A DNA stretch of 64,000 bases from Bacillus horti. GTDB taxonomy: Bacteria > Bacillota > Bacilli > Caldalkalibacillales > JCM-10596. The notes under the pieces were generated by a model. It was not told the origin of the DNA and did not search any database. It was given only the letters and a program-made list of their open reading frames with translations. Made by a program: the position numbers and the translations under genes. Location: positions 1 through 64,000 of the forward strand of contig NZ_JAUSTY010000020.1 in the NCBI RefSeq assembly GCF_030813115.1, given 5' to 3'. This document shows, piece by piece, positions 1-8,456 of this stretch (its first letter is position 1; every line of letters begins with the position of its first letter).

Positions 1-95
1 CACACGCGTTCCCATACCGAACACGACCGTTAAGCCTTCCAGCGCCGATGGTACTTGGGGTTTTACCCCTGGGAGAGTAGGACGTTGCCGGGCAA
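1..95 (+). rRNA. 5S ribosomal RNA, 3' part
   Basis: The window opens inside a 5S rRNA. The conserved blocks CCCATACCGAACACG, CAGCGCCGATGGTA and GGGAGAGTAGGACGTTGCC are present in the right order. Roughly the last 80 percent of the molecule is here and its 5' end lies outside the window. It is followed within a few bases by a strong hairpin terminator, so it closes an rRNA operon read on the plus strand. Confidence 0.93.
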
Positions 96-98
96 ACC

Positions 99-128
99 AA
101 ACGACTTCAATTGAGAAGTCGTTTTTTT
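99..128 (+). terminator. rRNA operon terminator, first copy
   Basis: A perfect 10-bp stem (AAACGACTTC, loop AATTGA, GAAGTCGTTT) is followed by a run of T. It lies immediately downstream of the 5S rRNA. Confidence 0.92.
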
Positions 129-305
129 GTTGGCGAAAACTCTAAGAAGGACGTCCACTCTCGACATTCACTGGGAGAGTATGCGGAACCTGAATCGCAG
201 CAACTCGAGAAGGGCATCCATGATTAGAGGAAGGTTCCGATGCCGACCTCGGAGCGTGGACAGGGGAAGTGTCGCTCGGTGCGGGAGTACGTTGCCGGGC
301 CAACC

Positions 306-334
306 AAACGACTTCAATTGAGAAGTCGTTTTTT
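306..334 (+). terminator. rRNA operon terminator, second copy
   Basis: The stem AAACGACTTC / GAAGTCGTTT with loop AATTGA is identical to the first copy and is followed by T residues. It belongs to the duplicated segment. It may act as a back-up terminator for the rRNA operon. Confidence 0.85.
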
Positions 335-400
335 GTTGGCGAAAACTCTAACAAGGACGTCCACTCTCGACATTTACTGAGAGAGTATGCGGAACCTGAG

Positions 401-597
401 ATTAGAATATACATAAAGAAATATTAAGAAAGGGGAAGGAAATTGACTAATAAAAATAGAACATATCTAATATAGAATATATCTAATAAGTAAAATCATA
501 TTTTTTAAGAAAATCATATTAATTTCATTTGTTCCACCATTAAACGTAAAGAATTTTCTTGAAAAGTTCAATGAATGACTGAGGAGGGTAAACCAAA
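401..597. other. AT-rich spacer before the CBS-ACT gene
   Basis: This stretch is very AT-rich, with repeated ATATCTAATA-like words around 450-490. I see no gene or RNA in it. It must hold the promoter of the downstream gene. The ribosome binding site GAGGAGGG is at 581-588. Confidence 0.6.
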
Positions 598-1251
598 ATG
601 AATGCATTAATGTACATGATCCCAAAGGAAAAGCTAGAATTAGCCAAACAAACAGACTCAGTAGAAGATATTTTAAAAAGAATGAAGGAAGGATCGTTTA
701 AAACATTACCTGTTATTGATGAGGCCAAACATTTTGTTGGCGTCATTCATGAAAGTAGTATATATGAATCCTTTTTTTATAACGAAGTAAAGAAGGAAGA
801 ATTTCTACAAGCTGAAATTAGGCCTTTGGTTAAGGAGAATGTGCTAACTGTTGATAAAGGCACAGACTTTTTTGAAGTTATTTTGAGGATGGAGAAGCTA
901 GACATTCACTTCTTACCGATTGTTGATAGTGCCCAACAGTTTATGGGAATCGTAACTAGAAATAAAATTTTTGAAGCGTTTGAATCCGCTTTTGGACATA
1001 ATCGTGATGGATATCTGATTGAGGTTGTATCCATTGATGCTAAAGGGCAGCTGGCTCGTTTAGCTAAAGCAATCTCATCCACTCATTCTAATATTGCAAG
1101 TATGGTTCACTTTGATGTAAATGTTGCTAGCCTAGAGCGTGTCATTGTAAAAGTAGAGACTGAAAAAATTGAGGAAGTGTTAGAGAACATTTCTAATGAA
1201 GGCTTCAGAGTAACAAATCATCGATTTGTTCAAAAAGTGAAGCAGTCTTAA
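598..1251 (+). CDS. CBS-pair/ACT domain protein, possible c-di-AMP-binding CbpA type
   Basis: The 217-residue protein has two CBS motifs (about residues 5-60 and 75-130, with the hallmarks LPVID..FVGVIH and LPIVD..FMGIVT). A C-terminal ACT-like domain follows (about 138-210, EVVSIDAKGQLARLAKAIS). It is soluble, with no signal peptide. This order is known from AcuB and from the cyclic-di-AMP-binding CbpA group of Firmicutes. I favour the latter because the protein stands alone, away from acetoin genes, but the ligand cannot be read from sequence. The start is fixed by GAGGAGGG ten bases upstream. It is monocistronic between the rRNA terminator and the SASP gene. Confidence 0.75.
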   Translation: MNALMYMIPKEKLELAKQTDSVEDILKRMKEGSFKTLPVIDEAKHFVGVIHESSIYESFFYNEVKKEEFLQAEIRPLVKENVLTVDKGTDFFEVILRMEKLDIHFLPIVDSAQQFMGIVTRNKIFEAFESAFGHNRDGYLIEVVSIDAKGQLARLAKAISSTHSNIASMVHFDVNVASLERVIVKVETEKIEEVLENISNEGFRVTNHRFVQKVKQS

Positions 1252-1418
1252 AGTTCCTCTTGAACTATATTCAAAAAAATTTCTTATGTTTGGTATAAAA
1301 AAAGCTAAGTTATCAAATATTAAGAATCCACCTGTTAAACAGGAGGAGATCATATTACTACTTACAATGTACGTACTAACGTGATCTAAAAGAATATAGC
1401 ATTGGAGGAAATAAAGAC

Positions 1419-1628
1419 ATGGCTCAAAACAGAAGCAACAACAGTAATCAATTATTAGTTCCTGGTTTTCAACAAGCTCTAGATCAATTAAAGTATGAAA
1501 TTGCTCAAGAGTTTGGTGTACAATTAGGCCCAGACACTACTTCTCGCGCTAACGGTTCTGTTGGAGGAGAAATTACTAAGCGTCTTGTTCAAATCGCTGA
1601 ACAACAACTTAGTGGTCGTTACCAATAA
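1419..1628 (+). CDS. Alpha/beta-type small acid-soluble spore protein
   Basis: This 69-residue protein binds and protects DNA in the spore core. It shows the family signatures: the germination-protease site EIAQEFGV (residues about 28-35), the DNA-binding block around [17 protein letters not shown], and the basic C-terminus. GGAGG precedes the ATG by ten bases. The gene has its own terminator, as expected for a single forespore-expressed gene under sigma G. I did not identify a convincing sigma G promoter. It shows the organism is a spore former. Confidence 0.96.
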   Translation: MAQNRSNNSNQLLVPGFQQALDQLKYEIAQEFGVQLGPDTTSRANGSVGGEITKRLVQIAEQQLSGRYQ

Positions 1629-1647
1629 TCCATAACGCAACAAGCGC

Positions 1648-1685
1648 AAAAAGTCCTCACTATTGAAATTAGTGAGGACTTTTTG
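1648..1685 (+). terminator. Terminator of the SASP gene
   Basis: The arms AAAAGTCCTCACTA and TAGTGAGGACTTTTT form a 14-bp perfect stem with a 7-base loop and a T run, 20 bases after the SASP stop codon. Confidence 0.93.
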
Positions 1686-1782
1686 TATGAGCTTTTTCTT
1701 AATACTTATAAATAAAATTCCAAGAGGATCAATCGTATGGTAAACTATTGAATAGTACATAGTTGTGTTTGGGGGATAGAGA

Positions 1783-2850
1783 ATGCCGAAGAATAAGTTC
1801 TTTTTAGTTTGCTATGGGATTATTTTAATCCTGCTTATTATCTGGTTAATGACGAAGGTAAGCTTTATTTTTTATCCGATCGTCGTGGCCATCCAGAAGT
1901 TGTTTTTCCCATTTTTAATTGCGGGAGTCATGTTTTACTTGTTTAGACCGCTAATAGATTTCTTAGTAAGTAAAAAAGTTCCACGAGTGCTTGGAATCTT
2001 ACTTTTATATGCTTCATTTATTGCTGTTTTAGTTGGAATTGCCTTTATGATTGGACCTATTCTCCAAGCGCAGGTTAATCATTTGATTGAAAACACACCG
2101 AATATGGTTAGAGCACTGAGTGCTGAGTGGGATGCATTCCAAAGCAATAGAGATTCTTTTCCTCCTTATGTAGATGATATTATTGATAGTGTTATGAGCT
2201 CCGCAGAAATGATTCTTAGCTCAATAGGAAAAAATTTAGCTAATGTCTTTGGTGTCATTGCTAATGTGGTTATTATAGCCGTCATCGTTCCGTTTATCTT
2301 GTTCTATCTTCTTTTAGAGGGAAATAAGGCTCCTCAGCAGGTTTTAAGATTCCTTCCAGAGAGAAATGCAAAGGAAGGTAAAACAATCCTTGGAGACATG
2401 AATAAAGCGCTAAGCACGTATGTACAAGGTCAATTCCTTGTTTGTCTTTGTGTCGGAATAATGGTGTATATTGGCTACTTGATTATTGGTATTGAATACT
2501 CTTTAATTTTAGCTTTGGTTGCCATGATTACAAATGCGATTCCTTTTGTGGGGCCTTTTATAGGGATATTTCCAGCTCTTATTGTGGCGTTTTTAGATTC
2601 TCCAAGCATGGTGTTTTGGGTTATTGTGGTCGTAGTGATTGCCCAGCAAATCGAATCTAATCTTGTTACACCACAGATTATGGGGAAAGCGTTAGATGTA
2701 CATCCCCTAACAATTATTTTGCTCTTGTTAGTGGCAGGTACGTTAGGCGGGATCTTAGCCCTAATTATTGCTGTACCTACGTATGCCATCGTTAAGGTTA
2801 TTGCCAAGCACAGCTACAGATTATATCAGCTTAGGGGGCAAAATAAGTAG
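1783..2850 (+). CDS. AI-2E family (UPF0118) membrane transporter
   Basis: The 355-residue polytopic membrane protein has hydrophobic hairpins at about 8-28, 33-53 and 60-85. An amphipathic extracytoplasmic stretch follows (about 90-150), then a C-terminal cluster of five or so membrane segments. The conserved family blocks FILFYLLLEG, GQFLVCLCVG, TNAIPFVGPFIGIFPA and PQIMGKALDVHP are present. The family includes TqsA and Na+/H+ antiporter-like members, and the substrate here is unknown. The YrrI-type proteins of Bacillus have this length. The start follows GGGGGATAG. Confidence 0.9.
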   Translation: MPKNKFFLVCYGIILILLIIWLMTKVSFIFYPIVVAIQKLFFPFLIAGVMFYLFRPLIDFLVSKKVPRVLGILLLYASFIAVLVGIAFMIGPILQAQVNHLIENTPNMVRALSAEWDAFQSNRDSFPPYVDDIIDSVMSSAEMILSSIGKNLANVFGVIANVVIIAVIVPFILFYLLLEGNKAPQQVLRFLPERNAKEGKTILGDMNKALSTYVQGQFLVCLCVGIMVYIGYLIIGIEYSLILALVAMITNAIPFVGPFIGIFPALIVAFLDSPSMVFWVIVVVVIAQQIESNLVTPQIMGKALDVHPLTIILLLLVAGTLGGILALIIAVPTYAIVKVIAKHSYRLYQLRGQNK

Positions 2851-2934
2851 TAACTAATAAGGGTTACTAATAAGTTTAGGTGTAGCATTATGTTAATTGT
2901 CTAAAAGAAACCTTCATATATTTCTAAGTCATAT

Positions 2935-2972
2935 AAAAAAAGAGCTGGGAAAAAGCCCAACTCTTTTTTTAT
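2935..2972. terminator. Bidirectional terminator
   Basis: A hairpin GAGCTGGG-AAAAAG-CCCAACTC (one mismatch) has A residues on the left and T residues on the right, so it can work in both directions. It ends the AI-2E gene on the plus strand. It also sits directly after the stop codon of the minus-strand remnant described next. Confidence 0.85.
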
Positions 2973-3110
2973 TCAAGCCGTTGTTCAACCGTTCCTTTAA
3001 TCATTGGAAGGATGATTCCATCAAATAAGCTTAAGCAGCAGGAGCCTGGTAAAGTAAGTTCGATACTTAATTCTATGATAGTATATGTGTGCATCTTCAT
3101 TTGGTGACTA
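2969..3110 (-). pseudogene. 3' remnant of a minus-strand gene, possibly SRPBCC family
   Basis: On the minus strand an open frame ends with a TAA at 2971-2969, exactly where the bidirectional terminator begins. The last 35 or so residues read as a plausible protein end (IELSIELTLPG, then FDGIILPMIKG, TVEQRLE). The pattern recalls the C-terminal helix of SRPBCC/polyketide-cyclase-like proteins. Upstream the frame stays open but becomes compositionally odd, and no start with a ribosome binding site is visible before the peptidase gene at 3216. I infer a truncated gene. The family assignment is weak. Confidence 0.3.
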
Positions 3111-3215
3111 TATAAGACATGTAGAAGCAGGATTCGCTTAGTAAGCCTAGAATGTTTAATACATAAGGTTCTTTTTGGGTTAATGCTAAAAATTCGACTA
3201 AAGAGGTGAGCAGAT

Positions 3216-4727
3216 ATGAGATCTATAAATAGTGAAAAAGAGCTTACAAGCTATCTTGATGAATATGAAGCAAAGCTGGAGAAATTAGCGACACGTATTG
3301 GTGAATTGAGCTATCAAAGATTTTTAGATAAAAAACCAAACCCTGCTCTTGTGGAGTTGAAGAAAGAGAGAGGAAGACTTGCGCTAGATCCTACTTTTCA
3401 TGAAATCATTCAGAAATGGTCAGATAAAGAGATGGACTTACTTCTTCAAAGAAGGGTAGAGGTTTGGAATAGCCTGAATAGACAGGCAAAGGTTTCAGCT
3501 CATCCTGAGGTGATGGACTTAGTTCAAGAGCTGGATGAAAAAATAGTGACTCACAAATATAAATATGGGGAAGAAAGAGTTGAGCTAGGAGAAATCCGAA
3601 ACCACATAAAAGGGAATCACGATACAGAGCTGCGTAAACAGGCTTGGCTTGCTAATCAGGAGTTATCTGAGCAGATTGAACAAAAGATGCTTGCACTGTT
3701 TAAGCTAAGAAATCGCCTTTCTCGCGACCTAGGTTATGAAACATATGTGGATTTAATTCTTGATGGTGCAGGGATGACCAAGCAGGAGGTTACGGGGATT
3801 CTCACTGAATTAACGGGTGAGACACAAAGGTATTATCAGGACTACTTAAGACAAGGTGCAGATAGCTTAAACATTGAACAGATTCAGCCTTGGGATGTAC
3901 AATATATCTTAGATCAACAAGCTGGAGATACAACAGTTGCATTTCCACGAGAGAAGATTACGTCATCAGTTTATGATTGGGCCAAAGGAATGGGCTACGA
4001 TCTTAAAGAGCTTGGATTAGAAATGGTTTTTGTAGATATTCCATATAATGGGCTATGCATGGGGATTGGTCGTCATGCCGTTAAGGTTTTAGGGAATCCT
4101 AAGGATGGATACAGCTATTATCGGACATCCTTTCATGAGATGGGACATGCGTTGCACCACTTATTAAATGGACAAGAGCATTTTGGTTTGAGAAGAGAGC
4201 CAAGTGTCTTTAACGAAGGAATGGCAGAAACATTTGGATATATTACTCATCATCCAGATTGGATTAAGTCGTTTGGTATACGGGAGCAAGAGGTAAACCA
4301 AATCTTAAAAGGTGCAATCGGTCCTCAGTTTCACTATCTAAGACAAAGAACGGCATTTTGTTTATTTGAGTACGCCTGCTACGAAAATCCAGATCAAGAC
4401 TTAAACAAGCTTCTGGCTGAGATAGAGAGAACAGTTCTAGGAGTCGAGTATGATGAGACACCACGCTGGGCGGCTAACGCTTGGTTTGTGAATTATCCTG
4501 TTTATTGGCAGAATTACGTATTAGCGGACGTTATTGCTAGTCAGGTGCATCATGCTATTGAAAAAGATTATGGTGCTTTGTACCAATCGAAGGATGCATT
4601 AGAGAAAGTAATTGATACGTATATTAAGCCTGGTGCTTCTATACCTTGGCAGCAAAAAATCCTCCAAGGCACAGGTAGCTATTTAAAGGCAACTGCTCTT
4701 ATTAAGGATATGACCCCAAGCGTTTAG
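3216..4727 (+). CDS. M3/M2-like zinc metallopeptidase (oligoendopeptidase-like)
   Basis: The 503-residue cytoplasmic gluzincin has the zinc motif HEMGH at residues 307-311 (E308 catalytic). The third zinc ligand is probably E334 in FNEGMAETF, 23 residues later, a spacing like that of the ACE/M3 fold. The long helical N-terminal half (1-230) and a C-terminal lid (PRWAANAWFVNYPVYWQNYVL) fit peptidyl-dipeptidase and oligoendopeptidase architecture. It is shorter than PepF (about 600 residues). It probably trims peptides in the cytoplasm. It stands alone, with AGAGGTGAG before the ATG. Confidence 0.85.
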   Translation: MRSINSEKELTSYLDEYEAKLEKLATRIGELSYQRFLDKKPNPALVELKKERGRLALDPTFHEIIQKWSDKEMDLLLQRRVEVWNSLNRQAKVSAHPEVMDLVQELDEKIVTHKYKYGEERVELGEIRNHIKGNHDTELRKQAWLANQELSEQIEQKMLALFKLRNRLSRDLGYETYVDLILDGAGMTKQEVTGILTELTGETQRYYQDYLRQGADSLNIEQIQPWDVQYILDQQAGDTTVAFPREKITSSVYDWAKGMGYDLKELGLEMVFVDIPYNGLCMGIGRHAVKVLGNPKDGYSYYRTSFHEMGHALHHLLNGQEHFGLRREPSVFNEGMAETFGYITHHPDWIKSFGIREQEVNQILKGAIGPQFHYLRQRTAFCLFEYACYENPDQDLNKLLAEIERTVLGVEYDETPRWAANAWFVNYPVYWQNYVLADVIASQVHHAIEKDYGALYQSKDALEKVIDTYIKPGASIPWQQKILQGTGSYLKATALIKDMTPSV

Positions 4728-4832
4728 ATGAAATAAATGTTCCTGTTGATTTGTATTTTAAACTTGCTAGTAAAATCGATACTTTTAGCAGGTGATAGCG
4801 TGAATAACGAAAAGAGCAAGGAGAACAAGTTG

Positions 4833-5441
4833 ATGAGCAAGCCTATGAGTATTGTCCAATTAAAACAGCAAATTCGTTTAGAGATGATACAGAAAAAAAA
4901 ACAACTGCCCAATTCTATTTTTGAGCAATATAATAGCCTGCTTCATGAGTGGCTGTATATGAGTGAAGCTTGGAAGAAGGCTCCTCATGTTGCCTTATAT
5001 TACTCCGTCGAAAAAGAAGTAGATACACTCAAGATTATTAAACAGGCTTGGCTTGAAAATAAGCCAGTGTATTTACCGAAATGCAATAGGGAGGATAAAA
5101 CTCTTACTTTTTATAGAGTCGATTCCTTTGAGCAGCTGGAAACTGTTTTTTATGGGATTCCCGAGCCTATTCCCGAGCAATGTGAGTCGATTTCTGTTGA
5201 GGAGCTTCGTTTCATCATTGTCCCTGGATTAGCATTCGACCATGCAGGGTTTAGAATTGGTTATGGGGCAGGCTACTATGATCGTACCTTGGAACAGACT
5301 GATCCAGCGGCGTGCTTGGTTGGCTTAGTTTTTCCGTTTCAGCTTTACCTTAATCGATTGCCCATTGATCAGCACGATAGATCCGTCCAATTGATTTATA
5401 CGATTGATGGAGTGATCCAATGTGACCATAAGGAAAGCTAG
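4833..5441 (+). CDS. yqgN: 5-formyltetrahydrofolate cyclo-ligase
   Basis: The protein converts 5-formyl-THF and ATP to 5,10-methenyl-THF. The family signature around GFRIGYGAGYYDRTL (ATP/folate binding) is clear, as is the N-terminal LKQQIRLEM..RKKQ-type helix. I chose the ATG at 4833, nine bases after AAGGAG at 4818-4823, giving 202 residues, close to the usual 180-200. A longer frame from 4737 would add an unusual hydrophobic leader without a good ribosome site. The stop abuts the GTG of mobA, so it is likely the first gene of the Moco operon. Confidence 0.92.
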   Translation: MSKPMSIVQLKQQIRLEMIQKKKQLPNSIFEQYNSLLHEWLYMSEAWKKAPHVALYYSVEKEVDTLKIIKQAWLENKPVYLPKCNREDKTLTFYRVDSFEQLETVFYGIPEPIPEQCESISVEELRFIIVPGLAFDHAGFRIGYGAGYYDRTLEQTDPAACLVGLVFPFQLYLNRLPIDQHDRSVQLIYTIDGVIQCDHKES

Positions 5442-6080
5442 GTGACAAAAATGGAGCAACAGGAATTTGTAAGTGTTCTTTTAGCAGGTGGAGCAAGTAG
5501 GAGAATGGGGCAGTCAAAGGCTCGACTTAGGTTGGAGGGAAAGACTCTAGTGGAGAGACAGTTCGAAGTAGTCTCTCCTTTCTCATCTAGTATTGTCATT
5601 GTTGTAGCACCTGAGGATTACCCCTTCTTCGTTGAAATGTTTAAGGATTGTTTTAAAGTACTGATCGTTATGGATCAAGCTAATATCCGAGGATTTGGTC
5701 CGTTAGCTGGAATCTATACAGCAATGAATAAAATAGAAGCACAAGCTTATTTTGTTTTAGCTTGTGATCTTATTTATTTTCCTAGTGAGTTATTAGCCAA
5801 GCTTAAAGCGTATAGCTTGAATCATTTGGCTCACGAAGCGTTTGTTCCTAAAGAGGGTACATATAATCAGCCATTAGCGGCGATTTATCGATGTGGACCT
5901 AGTGTTCTGTATACCTTATTACAAAATAACAAAAAGCGTTTAGCAGACCTCCTTGAAGTATTAAAAGTACATGAGATTAAGGAAGATCAGTGGAGGGGCT
6001 GGACGGAGGTGAAAGACCCTTTTTATAATTTAAACCATGCTAAGGATTATGAAGAGATGATACGGAAAGAGAATCTTTAA
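5442..6080 (+). CDS. mobA: Molybdenum cofactor guanylyltransferase
   Basis: MobA attaches GMP from GTP to Mo-molybdopterin, giving MGD for DMSO-reductase-family enzymes. The nucleotide-binding loop LLAGGASRRMGQSKARL (about 12-29), the GPLAGIYTAM block and the metal-binding ACD (LACDLIYF) are present. The GTG at 5442 starts right after the yqgN stop and has AAGGAAAG upstream. An ATG nine bases later is a possible alternative. Length is 212 residues, normal for the family. Confidence 0.93.
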   Translation: MTKMEQQEFVSVLLAGGASRRMGQSKARLRLEGKTLVERQFEVVSPFSSSIVIVVAPEDYPFFVEMFKDCFKVLIVMDQANIRGFGPLAGIYTAMNKIEAQAYFVLACDLIYFPSELLAKLKAYSLNHLAHEAFVPKEGTYNQPLAAIYRCGPSVLYTLLQNNKKRLADLLEVLKVHEIKEDQWRGWTEVKDPFYNLNHAKDYEEMIRKENL

Positions 6081-6114
6081 CTTTATTAAAGTTTACAGGA
6101 AGGAGCTGAAGCTA

Positions 6115-7377
6115 ATGAGTACGAGAACACCCATCCCTGTACCAGAAGCGATTTCCCGGGTTATAGAAAAAAGTAAAGCAGGTGGAACGGAGAGGGTTCA
6201 GCTTAAGGATACAATCGGACGTTATTTAGCTGAAGATATTGTGGCAGACCACCCTATTCCACACTTTAATCGTTCAGCCTTTGACGGATTTGCGATCCGA
6301 TCTGATGATACGCTAGAGGCTAACTTTGAGAATCCAATTGAATTAAAGCTAATTGAGTCTATTGCCGCTGGACAGGTTGCTACTAAAGAGGTTGGAAGTC
6401 ATGAGGCAACTCGGATTATGACGGGAGCGCAGGTTCCTATTGGAGCAGATGCCATTCTTGCTCTTGAATTAAGTGAGACGTTGGAAAAAGAGGGAGAGGT
6501 TTGGGTTAGACTGAATCGCCCAATTCCCAAGGGGACGCATATCTCCGAAAAAGGGGAGGATGTTCAAGAAGGGGCCATCTTAGCACACAAAGGGAGAAGG
6601 ATTTCTGCTGGTGAGATGGCTATGCTTGCGATGTTTGGCTATCATGAGGTGCAGGTTTATAAGCAGCCTATCGTCGGGATTTTTGTAACCGGTACTGAGC
6701 TGTTACCGGTTGAAGCAGAAATTGAACCTGGTAAGATTCGCAATAGCAATTCCTATATGTTAGAAAGCCAGATCAAGGCTCTAGGAGGAATTCCACAATT
6801 TTATGGACTATTGCCAGATGATTTTGAGCTTTGCTATAGGGAGATCAATGAAGCTTTAAAGAAAGTGGATTACTTGATAACGACTGGCGGGGCATCTGTA
6901 GGTGATTTTGATTATGTACAGGACATTGTAGCTAAGTTAGGGGCTGACACCCTTTTTAATAAAATTGCTATGCGTCCAGGGAGTGTAACAACGGTAGCAA
7001 CGTTAGGAGATAAATGGATCTTTGGCTTGTCTGGAAATCCGGCAGCCTGTTTTGTAGGATTTGAGTTATTTGCTAGACCTGTTTTACGTACCTTTAGTGG
7101 CTCAAAAGCTCCCCATTTACCTCGCTCAAAAGCAAGGCTTAGCCATGCTATAAAAAAACCAAATCCTTTCACTAGATTTACTAGAGCAAAGGCAGAGCTA
7201 CAAGGCTCACAGGTTGTCGTTAGCTCCATAGGGGTAGACAAATCTGGTATAGCGTCAGCGTTAGTTGAAGCCAATGCATTACTGGTTGTCCCTGGAGGAA
7301 CACGAGAGCTTAAAGAAGGGGAAGAGCTTGAAATTATTTGGTTAGATCGGTATGAGGAAGGCTATAAGCATGTCTGA
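6115..7377 (+). CDS. moeA: Molybdopterin molybdenumtransferase MoeA
   Basis: MoeA inserts molybdate into adenylylated molybdopterin. The 420-residue protein shows the usual four-domain order. The N-terminal block contains FNRSAFDGFAIRS and RIMTGAQVP. The central MoCF-binding domain has GIFVTGTELLP..GKIRNSNSYML and TTGGASVGDFDYV. The end is a C-terminal beta domain (NALLVVPGGTRELKEGEELEI). Its start follows AGGAAGGAGCTG and its 3' end overlaps mobB by 8 bases. Confidence 0.96.
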   Translation: MSTRTPIPVPEAISRVIEKSKAGGTERVQLKDTIGRYLAEDIVADHPIPHFNRSAFDGFAIRSDDTLEANFENPIELKLIESIAAGQVATKEVGSHEATRIMTGAQVPIGADAILALELSETLEKEGEVWVRLNRPIPKGTHISEKGEDVQEGAILAHKGRRISAGEMAMLAMFGYHEVQVYKQPIVGIFVTGTELLPVEAEIEPGKIRNSNSYMLESQIKALGGIPQFYGLLPDDFELCYREINEALKKVDYLITTGGASVGDFDYVQDIVAKLGADTLFNKIAMRPGSVTTVATLGDKWIFGLSGNPAACFVGFELFARPVLRTFSGSKAPHLPRSKARLSHAIKKPNPFTRFTRAKAELQGSQVVVSSIGVDKSGIASALVEANALLVVPGGTRELKEGEELEIIWLDRYEEGYKHV

Positions 7378-7990
7378 AAGTGGGATTAATGCCCCGGACT
7401 TCGTAAATGTTTTACAGGTGGTGGGCTATAAAAATAGTGGGAAGACTACATGGGTATCCTTTCTTGTGAACTGGTTAAGTCAAAAGGGGAAAAAGGTAGC
7501 AACCATTAAGCATGATGCCCACGGTTTTTCTTTAGATCAACCCAATACGGATACTTGGAGCCATCAACAGGCCGGCGCTGCCTTAACACTTATTCAATCA
7601 CCTAATGGGATGGGAATTATTTCTAACCATAAACAGGAGCATCCATTACAGCAACTGATCCACTATATTTCTATTATTGATCAGTATGATATGATAATAG
7701 TTGAAGGGTATAAGCTAGAGAGCTATCCTAAGATGCTCCTTATCCGTAATCCAGCTGATTTTAAGCTATTGTCTCTTTTAGAAGCTATTGAAGTCGTCCT
7801 TTTTTGGAATGAAGAGGACTTAAAGTATTATAATGAGCGAGATAATGAGGATAAAAAGGAGCAAAATGGTTTGCGAGACGAAGAAATAGGATCTTTTTTC
7901 CCCACTTGTCCTGCGTTTCTAATTGAGGATGAAGAGGGAATTATGAGCTGGATGGAGAGCTACCTTTCAAAGGAGGGAAAGCATGGATAA
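7370..7990 (+). CDS. mobB: Molybdopterin-guanine dinucleotide biosynthesis adaptor MobB
   Basis: MobB is a P-loop GTP-binding partner of MobA. The Walker A motif GYKNSGKTTW is near residue 19. The region KHDAHGFSLDQPNTDTW and the switch-like DMIIVEGYK are typical. I chose the ATG at 7370, eight bases after GAGGAAGG, giving 206 residues. An upstream frame start at 7352 lacks a site. Residues around 155-175 are unusually rich in E, D, N and K (NERDNEDKKEQNG), probably a loop insertion. Confidence 0.92.
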   Translation: MSESGINAPDFVNVLQVVGYKNSGKTTWVSFLVNWLSQKGKKVATIKHDAHGFSLDQPNTDTWSHQQAGAALTLIQSPNGMGIISNHKQEHPLQQLIHYISIIDQYDMIIVEGYKLESYPKMLLIRNPADFKLLSLLEAIEVVLFWNEEDLKYYNERDNEDKKEQNGLRDEEIGSFFPTCPAFLIEDEEGIMSWMESYLSKEGKHG

Positions 7991-8456
7991 TCTGTTTACA
8001 ATAACAGCAGAAGCCATTTCAATTGAACAAGTTATCGATAAGGTTGTTCATCCACATGCTGGTGCAATCAATACATTTATCGGAACAGTAAGAGAGCTAA
8101 CATATGGCAAACGTACATTATATTTGGAATATCAGACGTATGAAAGCATGGCTGTGAAAAAGCTGAGCCAAATTGGAGCTGAGATTCAGCAGCGTTGGCC
8201 GGATACTAGAGTGGCTATTACTCATCGTGTAGGTCAATTGGCTATTTCAGATGTAGCCGTTGTTATTGCCGTATCAACACCTCACAGAGCAGATTCCTAT
8301 GAGGCGTCTAGATATGCTATAGAGCGAATTAAGGAAATTGTACCTATATGGAAAAAAGAGCATTGGGAGGATGGAGAGGTTTGGGTTGGAAATCAGCTTG
8401 AAACGATATCCTATCCAACAGGGAAACCGGAGCTAGACTGGAGGAGGCTATCATGA
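7983..8456 (+). CDS. moaE: Molybdopterin synthase catalytic subunit MoaE
   Basis: MoaE converts precursor Z (cPMP) to molybdopterin using sulfur from MoaD thiocarboxylate. The 157-residue protein carries GAINTFIGTVRE, LEYQTYESMA, THRVGQLAISDVAVV and the active-site lysine stretch PIWKKEHWEDGEVWVG. It overlaps mobB by 8 bases and moaD by 4, implying translational coupling. Confidence 0.95.
   Translation: MDNLFTITAEAISIEQVIDKVVHPHAGAINTFIGTVRELTYGKRTLYLEYQTYESMAVKKLSQIGAEIQQRWPDTRVAITHRVGQLAISDVAVVIAVSTPHRADSYEASRYAIERIKEIVPIWKKEHWEDGEVWVGNQLETISYPTGKPELDWRRLS

Larger units (their letters stand above)
84..400 (+). repeat. Direct repeat of the 5S end, terminator and downstream spacer
   Basis: About 110 bases starting at GTTGCCGGGC (84 to about 193) recur at 291 to about 399 with few differences. 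The repeat contains the last bases of the 5S rRNA, the whole terminator hairpin and the spacer ending in GAGAGTATGCGGAACCTGA. The bases between the copies (about 200-290) only vaguely resemble 5S. The picture fits a decayed second 5S gene or an unequal recombination at the end of the rRNA operon. Confidence 0.85.

Noticed and set aside
142-414. Open frames on both strands across the duplicated 5S region
   Set aside because: They lie in rRNA-derived repeat and terminator sequence, have no ribosome sites and encode low-quality proteins.
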